DNA of 64,000 nucleotides, taken from assembly GCF_000478175.1 (NCBI RefSeq), contig NZ_KI515776.1, forward strand, positions 350,796-414,795, in the 5' to 3' direction. Positions within the stretch are counted from its first letter, which is position 1, and the number at the start of each line of letters is the position of its first letter. Positions 1 through 8,059 of this stretch are shown piece after piece. A program made the translations under genes and the position numbers. The stretch is from Corynebacterium sp. KPL1814. Lineage in GTDB: Bacteria > Actinomycetota > Actinomycetes > Mycobacteriales > Mycobacteriaceae. Below the pieces are notes generated by a model, which saw only the letters and a program-made list of their open reading frames with translations, did not search any database and had not been told where the DNA came from.

Positions 1-1281
1 GAGATTGGTGAGGTCGAGGCCCTCCGCATAGACCGTGCGATCGGCGTGTCGGGCCTCGCAGCCCAGCCCAATGGCGAAGAGCTTATTGGTATCGCCGTAG
101 CGGCCTTGATGGTGCTGCACGGCGCGGGAAATCCACAGGTAGTTGCGGCCATCGGGCATCTGCGCGAGCTGGCGCGAAATGACCCCTGGGCGGGTGAAGG
201 TCTCGTAGACATTCCACAGCGGGCAGGTGCCGCCGTTATTGGAAAAGTGCACGCCGGTAGCGGATTGCCGCTTGGACATATTGCCGGCGCGATCCACGCG
301 CACGAAGGTAAACGGAACGCCGCGCAGGTTATCGCGCTGCAGGGTGGAGAGCCGGGATGCGACTGTCTCATATCCCACGCCGAAGACCTGGCACAGATAC
401 TCCACGTCGTAGCCGGCGCGCTCAGCCTCGCTGTGCATCATGGCATAGGGCATGAGTGTGGCGGCTGCAAAGTAGCTGGCCAAGCCGCGTTGGGCCAAGC
501 TGCGGGAGGCATCAGAGGTAAAGGGCTCATCGGCCACGAGCGCGGAGATCTGATCTTGGGCCTCGAGCAGCCCGAGCTCGGCGGCCATGCGGAAGGCGCG
601 TTGGCCCTCGCTCAGGCGCGAGGCGAGCGTGAACTGCCCGCTCTCGCGGTCAAAGCGGTGCAGCGTGCCATCCATTTGCGCCGTCAGCTCGATTTCTACG
701 CCGTGTTCCTCGCGCAGCCGGTTTGCCAGCGCCTGCTCGGTATCGCGAATCCCGAACCCGGAAACGCCGAGGTCACCGGCAAGTTCCTCCGCGTGATGGT
801 CCAGCCCGTTCAGGTAATTCTGCCGGGCATAGAAGAAGTCGCGCACCTCATCGTGCGGCATGGATAAGGCGGCTGCGCTTTCCGATGTCCTCCTCGTATC
901 CGTAGCCAGCGATAGCTTATCGCGCACATTGCGGTAGCGGCGGTGAACATCGACAAGCGTGCGGGCGACGGTGGGGTGGTTATATACCAATTCCGATAGC
1001 TCCTGGAGCTCTACCGGGGAGGGGCATAGCTCCTTGTCTTGGATGACGTCCTGGATCTCTGCGAGGAGGCGGGAATCATCATCGCGGGAGAAAAACGTGG
1101 CGTCCACGCCAAAGACCTCGGTAATGCGCAGGAGAACCGGCACGGTCAGCGGGCGGACGTCGTGTTCAATCTGGTTGACGTAACTGGCGGAAAGGCCGAG
1201 GGTGCCAGCTAGGGAGGCTTGGCTGAGATCGCGTTCACGGCGAAGCTGGCGAAGGCGAGAGCCCACATACGTCTTACTCAT
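1..1281 (-). CDS. ramB: RamB-type transcriptional regulator of acetate/central metabolism (3' end outside window)
   Basis: The minus frame is open from ATG at 1281 to the window edge, giving 427 residues of a protein that is about 470 aa in this family. It begins [20 protein letters not shown], an N-terminal XRE/Cro helix-turn-helix (residues about 5-60) with the recognition stretch [13 protein letters not shown]. An IrrE/M78-like middle and the Cys-containing C-terminal domain of short-chain fatty acyl-CoA regulators follow (residues such as [21 protein letters not shown]). In C. glutamicum RamB controls acetate, glyoxylate and other carbon-metabolism genes; that role is taken from the family. 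It is divergent from sdhCAB, as in other corynebacteria. No frameshift is visible; only the last 45 or so codons are missing because the window ends. Confidence 0.95.
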   Translation of the reverse strand, partial: MSKTYVGSRLRQLRRERDLSQASLAGTLGLSASYVNQIEHDVRPLTVPVLLRITEVFGVDATFFSRDDDSRLLAEIQDVIQDKELCPSPVELQELSELVYNHPTVARTLVDVHRRYRNVRDKLSLATDTRRTSESAAALSMPHDEVRDFFYARQNYLNGLDHHAEELAGDLGVSGFGIRDTEQALANRLREEHGVEIELTAQMDGTLHRFDRESGQFTLASRLSEGQRAFRMAAELGLLEAQDQISALVADEPFTSDASRSLAQRGLASYFAAATLMPYAMMHSEAERAGYDVEYLCQVFGVGYETVASRLSTLQRDNLRGVPFTFVRVDRAGNMSKRQSATGVHFSNNGGTCPLWNVYETFTRPGVISRQLAQMPDGRNYLWISRAVQHHQGRYGDTNKLFAIGLGCEARHADRTVYAEGLDLTNL

Positions 1282-1653
1282 GCGCCAAAGATTACTAGTA
1301 GAAAGCGCGGCTGTGCATCTTTATGGCGAAAATTTTGTGAAGACTCTTCGCTACCTGGACACCGGGTTTGTGGGGTTTCATGCGAAAGTTTGACACATAA
1401 AGGGGTGGGGTAATCACTCGCGTAACACGGAGTGGCGAAGCTCACAGTTTGGATCATAAATACGAAACATCTGTATTGCGGAAATGAAGGCATCCAAGGT
1501 GACAGCGTTTTCATATTCTTCTTATCAGGATACCCTTACCTAAAAGATCTCACTGCCTAGTCATGCTTGCGAACCGGGAGTAAATAACCGCTCGAAAATA
1601 ACTAGTAACCAGCGGTTAAGCCCGGTTAAGGTGAGTATGACTATGGAGGTGTC
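1282..1653. promoter_or_regulatory. ramB-sdhC divergent intergenic control region
   Basis: This 372-bp gap is AT-rich compared with the flanking genes and must hold the promoters of both ramB and the sdh operon. An AAAGTTTG core at 1385-1392 resembles half of the RamB box known from C. glutamicum, so autoregulation or control of sdh is possible; this is a weak match. Nearer sdhC lies an 8-bp perfect inverted repeat. No convincing CRP/GlxR dyad was seen. The exact transcription starts cannot be assigned by eye. Confidence 0.5.
1585..1618. promoter_or_regulatory. Inverted repeat in the sdhC leader/promoter region
   Basis: TAACCGCT (1585-1592) and AGCGGTTA (1611-1618) form a perfect 8-bp inverted repeat with an 18-nt spacer, ending 35 bp before the sdhC start. 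It could be an operator or a leader hairpin. There is no T-run, so it is not a terminator. Confidence 0.35.
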
Positions 1654-2409
1654 ATGACTTTAAGAAATCCGGACCGTGAGGCAATCGCTCACGGCCACAT
1701 CACTAATGAACCAATTCGTCAGAATCCTGGAACGCCATCGTGGGTACTGAAGCTCATCATGGCCGTCACCGGCTTGCTCTTTGCGCTTTTTGTGGTCGGT
1801 CACATGGCCGGCAACCTGAAGCTGTACATGCCGGCACACAACGGTGAGCCCGCCCTGGATGAGTACGGCGAGTTTCTGCGCTCTATGGGTGAACCGCTGC
1901 TGCCGCACGGCTCTGCCCTGTGGGTCATCCGCATCGTGCTGATCGTGGCAATCCTTGCCCACATCTACGGTGCCTTTACCTTGGCTTCCCGCTCCAAGGC
2001 ATCCCGCGGCAAGTTCAAGCGCACCAACCTGATGGGTGGCCTGGATTCCTTCGCCACCAAGTCCATGCTGGTAACCGGTGTAGTGCTGCTGCTCTTCATC
2101 ATCTTCCACTTGCTGGACCTCACCTTGGGCGTACAGCCGGTGGCTCCAGAGGCCTTCGTTGAAGGTTCTGTCAAGGCCAATATGATCGAAACCTTTAGCC
2201 GTTGGCCGGTCACCATCTTCTACGTGCTGGCAATGTGCTGCCTCTTCCTGCACCTGACCCACGGCATCCGCCTTGCCGCATCTGACCTGGGTATCACCGG
2301 TGCAAAATGGCGTCAGACCTTCTTGGTCTTGGCGTACATCATCCCGGCCGTTGTATGCATCGGCAACATCGTTATGCCTTTGTCCGTTGCCCTGGGCTTG
2401 GTCAGCTAA
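1654..2409 (+). CDS. sdhC: Succinate dehydrogenase cytochrome b558 subunit
   Basis: This is the membrane anchor of respiratory complex II; it carries haem b and passes electrons from SdhB to menaquinone. The 251-aa product has five hydrophobic segments (roughly residues 35-55, 85-105, 130-150, 180-200 and 220-245) with conserved His residues in them, as in the single-subunit di-haem b558 family. This explains why no sdhD follows. The ATG at 1654 is preceded by GGAGG at about 1646. sdhA starts 15 bp after its stop behind its own GGAG, so sdhCAB is one operon. Confidence 0.96.
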   Translation: MTLRNPDREAIAHGHITNEPIRQNPGTPSWVLKLIMAVTGLLFALFVVGHMAGNLKLYMPAHNGEPALDEYGEFLRSMGEPLLPHGSALWVIRIVLIVAILAHIYGAFTLASRSKASRGKFKRTNLMGGLDSFATKSMLVTGVVLLLFIIFHLLDLTLGVQPVAPEAFVEGSVKANMIETFSRWPVTIFYVLAMCCLFLHLTHGIRLAASDLGITGAKWRQTFLVLAYIIPAVVCIGNIVMPLSVALGLVS

Positions 2410-2424
2410 AGGAGATAGGAACCC

Positions 2425-4440
2425 ATGACTACTACTGAACTCAAGCGTGAACACCCCAACTTCTCGCACCCAAAGTCCATCGTTGAGGGCGTCTCCGCTG
2501 GTAATATCCTGGAATCCCAGGAACCGCACGGCGTGCCGATGAAGGATATGTGGTCTCACCACGTTGACCACATGAACCTGGTCTCCCCACTGAACCGCCG
2601 CAAGTTCGAGGTCCTCGTCGTAGGTACCGGCTTGTCCGCGGGTGCTGCTGCGGCAGCTCTCGGTGAATTAGGCTACGGCGTCAAGGTCTTTACCTACCAC
2701 GACTCCCCGCGCCGCGCGCACTCCATTGCCGCGCAGGGTGGTGTCAACGCATCCCGCGCCAAGAAGGTAGATAACGACTCCGCGTACCGCCACACCAAGG
2801 ACACCGTGAAGGGCGGCGACTACCGCTGCCGCGAGTCCGACTGCTGGCGCCTGGCCAACGAGTCCGTTCGCGTTATTGACCACATGAACGCCATCGGCGC
2901 CCCGTTCGCCCGTGAGTACGGCGGCACCCTGGCCACCCGTTCCTTCGGTGGTGTGCAGGTCTCCCGTACCTACTACACCCGTGGCCAAACAGGTCAGCAG
3001 CTGCAGCTGTCCACGACCTCGGCACTGTACCGTCAGATCGGCCTGGGCAATGTGGAGCTTTTTGCCCACAACGATATGCAGGACATCATCACCTACGATG
3101 ACAACGGCAAGAAGCGCGCGGGCGGCATTGTTACCCGCAACCTGATTACCGGTGAGCTCAAGGCCTTCACAGGCCACGCCGTCATCCTGGGTACCGGTGG
3201 TTACGGCAACGTTTACCACATGTCCACCCTGGCAAAGAACTCCAACGCCAGCGCCATGATGCGCGCTTATGACAAGGGCGCTTACTTGGCTTCCCCGGCG
3301 TTCGTGCAGTTCCACCCAACGGGCCTGCCGGTCAACTCCGACTGGCAGTCCAAGACCATTTTGATGTCGGAGTCCCTGCGTAACGATGGCCGCATCTGGT
3401 CCCCCAAGGAAGAGGGCGATGACCGCGACCCGAACAGCATTCCGGAGGAAGAGCGCGACTACTTCTTGGAGCGCCGCTACCCGGCCTTCGGTAACCTGGT
3501 TCCCCGCGACGTTGCTTCCCGTGCAATTTCCCAGCAGATCAACAAGGGCCTGGGTGTTGGACCTCTGAAGAACTCGGTCTACCTTGACTTCCGCGATGCC
3601 ATCGAGCGTCTGGGCAAAGACAAGATCCGCGAGCGTTACTCCAACCTCATTCAGATGTATGAAGAGGCCATTGGTGAGTCCGCCTACGAGACCCCAATGC
3701 GCATTGCTCCTACCTGCCACTTCACCATGGGTGGCCTGTGGACCGACTTCAATGAGATGACCTCTATTGACGGCCTGTTTGCCGCCGGTGAGTGCTCTTG
3801 GACCTACCACGGTGCTAACCGCCTTGGTGCTAACTCCCTGCTTTCGGCTTCCGTCGACGGCTGGTTCACCCTGCCGTTTACCATCCCGAACTACTTGGCT
3901 GACCACCTCAACGAGGACAAGCTGGCCGAGGATTCCGCTGAGGCACAGGAAGCCGTGCAGAAGTCCCAGGAGCGCATCGACAAGCTGATGCAGGTCCAAG
4001 GCGACGACCCGCACGGTCCGTCCCACTACCACCGCCAGCTGGGTGACCTGCTGTACTTCGGCTGCGGTGTGTCCCGTAACGTCGAGGACCTGAAGGACAC
4101 CATCGAGAAGATCCGCGCGGTGCGCGATGACTTCTGGAAGAACGTCCGCATCCCTGGTGAGGCGAATGACATGAACCAAGTTCTGGAATACGGCCTGCGC
4201 GTTGCCGATTACCTGGACCTGGGTGAGCTCATGTGCATCGACGCCCTTGACCGCGATGAGTCTTGCGGCGCTCACTTCCGCGAAGATCACCTTTCTGAAG
4301 AAGGCGAAGCCGAGCGTGACGATGAGAACTGGTGCTTCGTTTCCGCCTGGGAGCCGGGCGCGAACAAGAACGAGTTCATCCGCCACGCAGAACCCCTGTA
4401 CTTTGACTCGATCCCGCTGATGACAAGGAACTACAAGTAA
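2425..4440 (+). CDS. sdhA: Succinate dehydrogenase flavoprotein subunit
   Basis: This is the catalytic subunit that oxidises succinate to fumarate with covalently bound FAD. The 671-aa protein has the N-terminal dinucleotide fold VLVVGTGLSAGAAAAALG (about 63-80), the flavinylation motif AHSIAAQGGVNAS with the FAD-linked His at 99, the substrate motif QFHPTGLP, and the C-terminal fumarate reductase/SDH domain. The length matches the b558-type (Wolinella/Bacillus-like) enzymes rather than the shorter E. coli type. Its TAA overlaps the sdhB ATG (TAATG), which suggests translational coupling. Confidence 0.97.
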   Translation: MTTTELKREHPNFSHPKSIVEGVSAGNILESQEPHGVPMKDMWSHHVDHMNLVSPLNRRKFEVLVVGTGLSAGAAAAALGELGYGVKVFTYHDSPRRAHSIAAQGGVNASRAKKVDNDSAYRHTKDTVKGGDYRCRESDCWRLANESVRVIDHMNAIGAPFAREYGGTLATRSFGGVQVSRTYYTRGQTGQQLQLSTTSALYRQIGLGNVELFAHNDMQDIITYDDNGKKRAGGIVTRNLITGELKAFTGHAVILGTGGYGNVYHMSTLAKNSNASAMMRAYDKGAYLASPAFVQFHPTGLPVNSDWQSKTILMSESLRNDGRIWSPKEEGDDRDPNSIPEEERDYFLERRYPAFGNLVPRDVASRAISQQINKGLGVGPLKNSVYLDFRDAIERLGKDKIRERYSNLIQMYEEAIGESAYETPMRIAPTCHFTMGGLWTDFNEMTSIDGLFAAGECSWTYHGANRLGANSLLSASVDGWFTLPFTIPNYLADHLNEDKLAEDSAEAQEAVQKSQERIDKLMQVQGDDPHGPSHYHRQLGDLLYFGCGVSRNVEDLKDTIEKIRAVRDDFWKNVRIPGEANDMNQVLEYGLRVADYLDLGELMCIDALDRDESCGAHFREDHLSEEGEAERDDENWCFVSAWEPGANKNEFIRHAEPLYFDSIPLMTRNYK

Positions 4441-5189
4441 TGAAATTGACACTTGAGATCTGGCGTCAAGCCGGACCCACCCAGGAAGGTAAATTCGAAA
4501 CCGTCCAGGTGGATGATGCCTCCGAGCAGATGTCCATTCTGGAGCTATTGGACCACGTCAACGACGGCTACATTGAGCGCGGCGAAGAGCCTTTCGCTTT
4601 CGCCTCTGACTGCCGCGAGGGCATCTGCGGTACCTGTGGTTTGACCGTCAACGGCCGCCCACACGGCCCGGGCCAGAACACCCCTGCCTGCCAGCAGCGC
4701 CTGTTCAACTTCAACGATGGCGACACCATTCAGCTGGAGCCATTCCGTTCCGCTGCGTACCCCGTTATCAAGGACATGGTGGTTGACCGCTCCGCACTGG
4801 ACCACGTGATGGAGCAGGGCGGTTACGTATCCATGGACGCCGGTACCGCCCCGGACGCCGATACCATGCACATCAACCACGAGACCGCCGAGTACTCGCT
4901 GGATCACGCTGCCTGCATTGGTTGCGGTGCCTGCGTTGCTGCCTGCCCGAACGGTGCGGCACACCTGTTCACCGGTGCCAAGCTGGTTCACCTGTCCATG
5001 ATGCCGCTGGGTAAGGAAGAGCGCGGTAGCCGCGCCCGCAACATGGTTGCTGATTTGGAATCCAACTTCGGCCACTGCTCCCTCTACGGTGAGTGTGCCG
5101 ATGTCTGCCCGGCTGGCGTCCCACTGACCGCAGTATCTGCCGTTACCCGCGAACGTGCACGTGCTGCTTTCCGTGGCAAGGACGACTAA
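4440..5189 (+). CDS. sdhB: Succinate dehydrogenase iron-sulfur subunit
   Basis: This subunit relays electrons from SdhA flavin to the membrane cytochrome. The 249-aa sequence has the plant-ferredoxin [2Fe-2S] cysteines in CREGICGTCG plus a later Cys in TPACQQ. Two further cluster motifs follow: CIGCGACVAACPNGA near residue 160 and CSLYGECADVCPAGVP near residue 215. Its ATG overlaps the sdhA stop. It ends 56 bp before the next gene, which probably belongs to the same transcript. Confidence 0.97.
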   Translation: MKLTLEIWRQAGPTQEGKFETVQVDDASEQMSILELLDHVNDGYIERGEEPFAFASDCREGICGTCGLTVNGRPHGPGQNTPACQQRLFNFNDGDTIQLEPFRSAAYPVIKDMVVDRSALDHVMEQGGYVSMDAGTAPDADTMHINHETAEYSLDHAACIGCGACVAACPNGAAHLFTGAKLVHLSMMPLGKEERGSRARNMVADLESNFGHCSLYGECADVCPAGVPLTAVSAVTRERARAAFRGKDD

Positions 5190-5245
5190 GCTAGAGTTAT
5201 TCCGTAGGAATACTAGGAACGAGAGAAAGACAGAAAGACTCAGCC

Positions 5246-5620
5246 ATGAGCGATAACACCCACGTAGTTGCTGACTACCAGAGCGAAACGTATCCGGAGT
5301 TCTCCGGCAAGATTCAGGACAACTACATCGAAGGCTACGACCCAGTATCCTTCGCAGCTCCTCACTCTTCCCTTCTCCGCACTTCCACGTGGATCGGCAT
5401 GGGTTTGATCTTGTCTTGCCTGCCGGCAGCCGGCATCCTCATCTGGGGCCTCGGCGTCTGGGATACCCCACTGGGCACCGCAGGTGATGGCAACTACAGC
5501 CTGACCATCGCCATCGGCGTCATTTCCCTGGTTGTGGTGGCCATCGCCGCCGCCGGCACCATCCACTATGGACGCCGTTTCTACCGCCAGTACCGCAAGG
5601 AAACCGGCCGAGTTAACTAA
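5246..5620 (+). CDS. Small two-helix membrane protein downstream of sdhB
   Basis: This 124-aa protein has a polar N-terminus and two transmembrane segments (about residues 48-72 and 88-110), followed by a short basic tail. A gene of this kind sits directly after sdhCAB in corynebacteria. Its function is not known; the position suggests a link with succinate dehydrogenase assembly or stability, which is inference. The start at 5246 follows the purine-rich stretch GAACGAGAGAAAGACAG. It precedes the operon terminator. Confidence 0.8.
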   Translation: MSDNTHVVADYQSETYPEFSGKIQDNYIEGYDPVSFAAPHSSLLRTSTWIGMGLILSCLPAAGILIWGLGVWDTPLGTAGDGNYSLTIAIGVISLVVVAIAAAGTIHYGRRFYRQYRKETGRVN

Positions 5621-5670
5621 GGCGCACGCCTAGTTCAGGCAACGTCTCAGTTTCTGTACTGACTCCACAC

Positions 5671-5715
5671 AACCCCCGCCTCCAGCGCATGTGACCCATG
5701 CGGGAGGCGGGGGTT
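5671..5715 (+). terminator. Terminator of the sdhCAB operon
   Basis: AACCCCCGCCTCC (5671-5683) pairs perfectly with GGAGGCGGGGGTT (5703-5715), and the loop contains a second nested stem, CGCATG/CATGCG. It is one of the strongest hairpins in the window and is followed by TTGCTTGTGCTT. It closes the core operon just before the mobile-element region. Confidence 0.85.
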
Positions 5716-5800
5716 GCTTGTGCTTATTACAGACAGGAGGGCAGGAGCCATGCGCTTGCCGATGCCCCTGAGTACCCCACGCCCCGCACCTGCTCGAGGT

Positions 5801-5935
5801 TGAACTGCCCCCTATTTGCTGGACCCCTGATATCCGGGCCAGTCGGACTGGAAAGAAAGGTAATCTACCACCATGTCTAGGTACTCCGAACAGTTCAGAC
5901 GCGATGCTGTGGCCCTTTGTGAGAACAATGAGGAT
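5801..5935 (+). mobile_element. IS3-family element, 5' end remnant (IR plus first 21 codons of orfA)
   Basis: The segment starts with the IS3-like terminal sequence TGAACTGCCCCCTATTTG at 5801. An ATG at 5873 opens a frame encoding MSRYSEQFRRDAVALCENNE, the typical start of an IS3 OrfA. The frame is cut after 21 codons at 5936, where a different IS-like end (GGGCCCGACCCC) begins. The leader and first codons are clearly related to those in the element at 11106-12007 (minus strand there), but the terminal repeats differ, so two related elements are involved. Confidence 0.8.
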
Positions 5936-5978
5936 GGGCCCGACCCCGGCACACCCACTTTCCAAGGCAGGATTAATT

Positions 5979-5984
5979 TATAAT
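5979..5984 (+). promoter_or_regulatory. -10 element of the lipase gene
   Basis: A perfect TATAAT lies in the AT-rich stretch GATTAATTTATAATAGTAAC, about 37 bp before the lipoprotein start at 6021. No obvious TTGACA-like -35 is at the right distance, as is common in corynebacteria. Confidence 0.5.
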
Positions 5985-6020
5985 AGTAACAAGACTCTAT
6001 CCTGCTTAGATTGGAAGCTT

Positions 6021-6137
6021 ATGCGAAGGGAAATACTTGCGCTAGGATTATCAGTGTCAGTAAGCATGCTCATGTTGTCTTCTTGCTCTCGCGATGATGG
6101 CAACAATGCGCAAGAGATAAATTCACTGAGGAAGTGA
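6021..6137 (+). pseudogene. Lipobox signal peptide of the secretory lipase, cut off by a frameshift
   Basis: ATG at 6021 encodes MRREILALGLSVSVSMLMLS followed by SCSRDDGNN, a lipoprotein signal peptide with lipobox LSSC and Cys at residue 22. The frame stops at TGA 6135-6137. The lipase body continues in another frame, which is open from 6098 (reading ..RDKFTEEVMDMG..), so a single-base indel between about 6080 and 6117 would join the two. Either the lipase has lost its export signal or the sequence has a local error. Confidence 0.7.
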
Positions 6138-7249
6138 TGGATATGGGCGAAAAAGAAAGTGTAGTAGCCAGCAAGGTGGGCGTAGAGAAAGACCTTGTAG
6201 GCAAGATTGTCGAGATAGAAGAAGTAACTGCGGATGAAATAATTTCAGTGCCGAAAGGTGCTAAGAGCTATAAAGTCAGTTACGGTGCAAAAAACGCTTA
6301 TGGTCAGCCTATCCTGTCAACAGGTTTGGTCACCCTGCCGAACGGGACTGAGCCCGAAAAGGGGTGGCCTGTACTGAGCTGGGCGCATGGGACGACTGGG
6401 TTGGCAAAGAAGTGTGCGCCCTCGGAAGCGGATGCAACGCATCCAGATCGTGAAGCGCTGCAGCTTGTCGCTCAGAGCTATCTTCAGACTTGGTTGGATA
6501 AAGGGTTTGCTGTCATTCAACCAGACTACGAAGGTCTCGGAACGGTAGGTTCTGGTACATATATGGATCGCCACTCCTTGGCTTCAGCCGTCAATGAGAT
6601 GGTCCGTGCCACCCGCTCGGAGTTTTCTTTTGCTGATACATGGTACAACTCCGGGTGGAGCCAAGGGGGATTTGCTGCTGTTTCTGCAGCCTCTGCAGCT
6701 GATGTCCCATCGGGGCTCCAGGAGACGTTTGCTATTGCTCCGGGTGATACACAAATTCCTGGCGGTAAGGAAGCTGCGGATCTTGCTAAGACCCTCATCT
6801 CTGATGCTGATGAGAAGAGCGTGGCATACAGTGCATACGTGATTCGTGGAGCAATGAACTTCAACTCGGAGATAAAGGCTGAAGATCTCCTCAGTGATAG
6901 TGGTAGGAAGCTCATGGAACAAGCCTCTGAAAAGTGTCTTACCGCTTTAAAGGAGGAGAATACAACTCCGGGCAAGGATGTATTTGCCCCGGATGCGAAC
7001 CTAGACTCGCTCGTTGATCACCTCAACGCAAATTCAATGATTAATATGAAACCTTCTACACCAGTGAAGATTTTCATTAGTGAAGATGATGAAGTGATTA
7101 ACTACGACATCATCTCAGACTCGGCAGGAAAACTGGCCGATGGGGACGGTACCCAGGTAGAAGTCATTGAGCACAAAGGGGAGTCACATCGAGATATGGT
7201 TCGCCGTGCTGTTGAAGATCAGAAGCCTTTCGTTAGTGCTCTGCGATAG
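6134..7249 (+). CDS. Secretory (LIP-family) triacylglycerol lipase, separated from its signal peptide
   Basis: This 371-aa alpha/beta hydrolase resembles the actinobacterial secretory lipases that release fatty acids from triglycerides outside the cell. Visible features are an oxyanion-loop-like WAHGTTG (about 83-89), the nucleophile elbow GWSQGG with Ser about 176, a likely acid in FISEDDEV, and a likely catalytic His in GESHRD near the end. The GTG at 6134 is the first start in frame, but the true N-terminus is probably the lipobox peptide at 6021 in another frame. Its AT-rich composition differs from the core genes, and it lies in an IS-bounded cassette, so it was probably acquired by transfer. 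Confidence 0.8.
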   Translation: MMDMGEKESVVASKVGVEKDLVGKIVEIEEVTADEIISVPKGAKSYKVSYGAKNAYGQPILSTGLVTLPNGTEPEKGWPVLSWAHGTTGLAKKCAPSEADATHPDREALQLVAQSYLQTWLDKGFAVIQPDYEGLGTVGSGTYMDRHSLASAVNEMVRATRSEFSFADTWYNSGWSQGGFAAVSAASAADVPSGLQETFAIAPGDTQIPGGKEAADLAKTLISDADEKSVAYSAYVIRGAMNFNSEIKAEDLLSDSGRKLMEQASEKCLTALKEENTTPGKDVFAPDANLDSLVDHLNANSMINMKPSTPVKIFISEDDEVINYDIISDSAGKLADGDGTQVEVIEHKGESHRDMVRRAVEDQKPFVSALR

Positions 7250-7326
7250 ATGCAATAGATCTGTATCTCCTGCAAATAGTAAAAACAGCAGGTGGGCTGA
7301 CAATACATTGAGCCCGTGTCCCTGTA

Positions 7327-7382
7327 AACCGCTCCCCATTAGTTAGACTGGGAAATTAGTTGTCAATTAATGGAGAGCGGTT
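7327..7382. repeat. Imperfect 15-bp inverted repeat after the lipase gene
   Basis: AACCGCTCCCCATTA (7327-7341) and TAATGGAGAGCGGTT (7368-7382) pair over 15 bp with one mismatch and a 26-nt spacer. It could terminate the lipase transcript, though no T-run follows, or be an end of another insertion sequence. Nothing else recognisable lies in 7250-7454. Confidence 0.5.
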
Positions 7383-7454
7383 GTACGGGTGCGTAAGGTC
7401 CATCAGCTTCCTGTGTGTCTATGACCACCGAACTGGGTACTCGCCTCAGGTGGA

Positions 7455-7496
7455 GGGCCCGATCTCCGAAAAGTGAGCACATCGGGGGTCGGGCCC
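7455..7496 (+). repeat. 42-bp palindromic IS end, copy 1
   Basis: The sequence starts GGGCCCGATCTCCGAAAAGTG and ends ATCGGGGGTCGGGCCC, so it is nearly self-complementary. It is the same 42-bp unit as 8014-8055 in opposite orientation and closely related to the terminal sequences at 8728-8765 and 11106-11143. It marks the right boundary of the lipase cassette. Confidence 0.75.
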
Positions 7497-7607
7497 TTGA
7501 GAGAGGCCCATGACGACCTATGACGATGCGATATAAACTTTTCCTAAGGGCTATGTTTTCTGCCCTATAGCAAACTCACATATGGGTCGGCATAAGGCCC
7601 GTCTGGC

Positions 7608-8013
7608 TTAGTTCTCGAACTCGTTCTTCAAGGCCAAACCGTGGACGGACATGTTGTGCATCGTCTTTTTGCGAATGAAGCCGTGATGTTCGACGGTGGC
7701 GTTGAAATCAACCATGGGACGCGCCCACCCTGAGGTGGACATCGCGCACGTGCGATAGGTCTGATACAGGTCCCTGGCACGCTCAGACAGGTGCTCGTCG
7801 ACGGCGCAGTGGGCGTCGAGGAACTGGGCGAACCAGTTATTCTCCTCCTGATATGCACTCGATGCAGCCACCACCCGTGCCGGTGGTGTGAGGTGATAGT
7901 CCTCGGAATGGATGAGGCACGCGCCCTCCATAATTCAGGCAAGAATCGCCGCGCCAGCTTCCTTGCAGAGGTAGTCGGCATAGTTCTTGATGTCGCTGTT
8001 GCCGTCAATTTTG
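7608..8013 (-). pseudogene. P4-family phage/plasmid primase, C-terminal remnant
   Basis: The minus frame reads PKIDGNSDIKNYADYLCKEA, then GAAILA, a TGA stop at 7937-7935, and MEGACLIHSEDYHLTPPARV with AYQEENNWFAQFLDAHC to the natural stop at 7608. The pattern (LTPP.RV, EENNWF.QF, then a C-terminal winged-helix-like region) is that of D5/P4-type primase-helicases of phages and plasmids. The gene is truncated at 8013 by the IS end and carries an in-frame nonsense codon, where a Trp codon is likely in intact relatives. It is a relic of an integrated element. Confidence 0.7.
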
Positions 8014-8055
8014 GGGCCCGACCCCCGGCGTGTCCACTTTTCGGGGGTCGGGCCC
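8014..8055 (-). repeat. 42-bp palindromic IS end, copy 2
   Basis: GGGCCCGACCCCCG (8014-8027) and CGGGGGTCGGGCCC (8042-8055) are a perfect 14-bp inverted repeat around the 14-nt centre GCGTGTCCACTTTT. It is the reverse complement of the 7455-7496 unit with few differences. It cuts the primase remnant on one side and abuts the decayed IS3 copy on the other. Confidence 0.8.
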
Positions 8056-8059
8056 GCCC

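Larger units (their letters stand above)
5936..7496. mobile_element. Lipase-carrying cassette bounded by inverted IS-like ends
   Basis: The segment begins with GGGCCCGACCCC at 5936. It ends at 7496 with a sequence that, read inward on the other strand, begins GGGCCCGACCCCCG. The similarity between the two ends continues about 28 bp inward (both contain a CACTTT block). It interrupts the IS3 remnant at 5801-5935. It contains the secretory lipase and a 15-bp imperfect inverted repeat. No transposase lies inside, and no clear target duplication is seen. That it moved as a unit is inference. Confidence 0.5.

Noticed and set aside
1285..1653. CRP/GlxR-type operator upstream of sdhC
   Set aside because: No TGTGA-N6-TCACA-like dyad with acceptable match was found in the interval.
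1660..2571. 303-aa open frame opposite sdhC
   Set aside because: Its composition is atypical and it covers a well-supported gene; no protein family resemblance.
2668..4452. 594-aa open frame opposite sdhA
   Set aside because: It is a shadow frame produced by the GC-rich codon use of sdhA, whose family motifs are complete.
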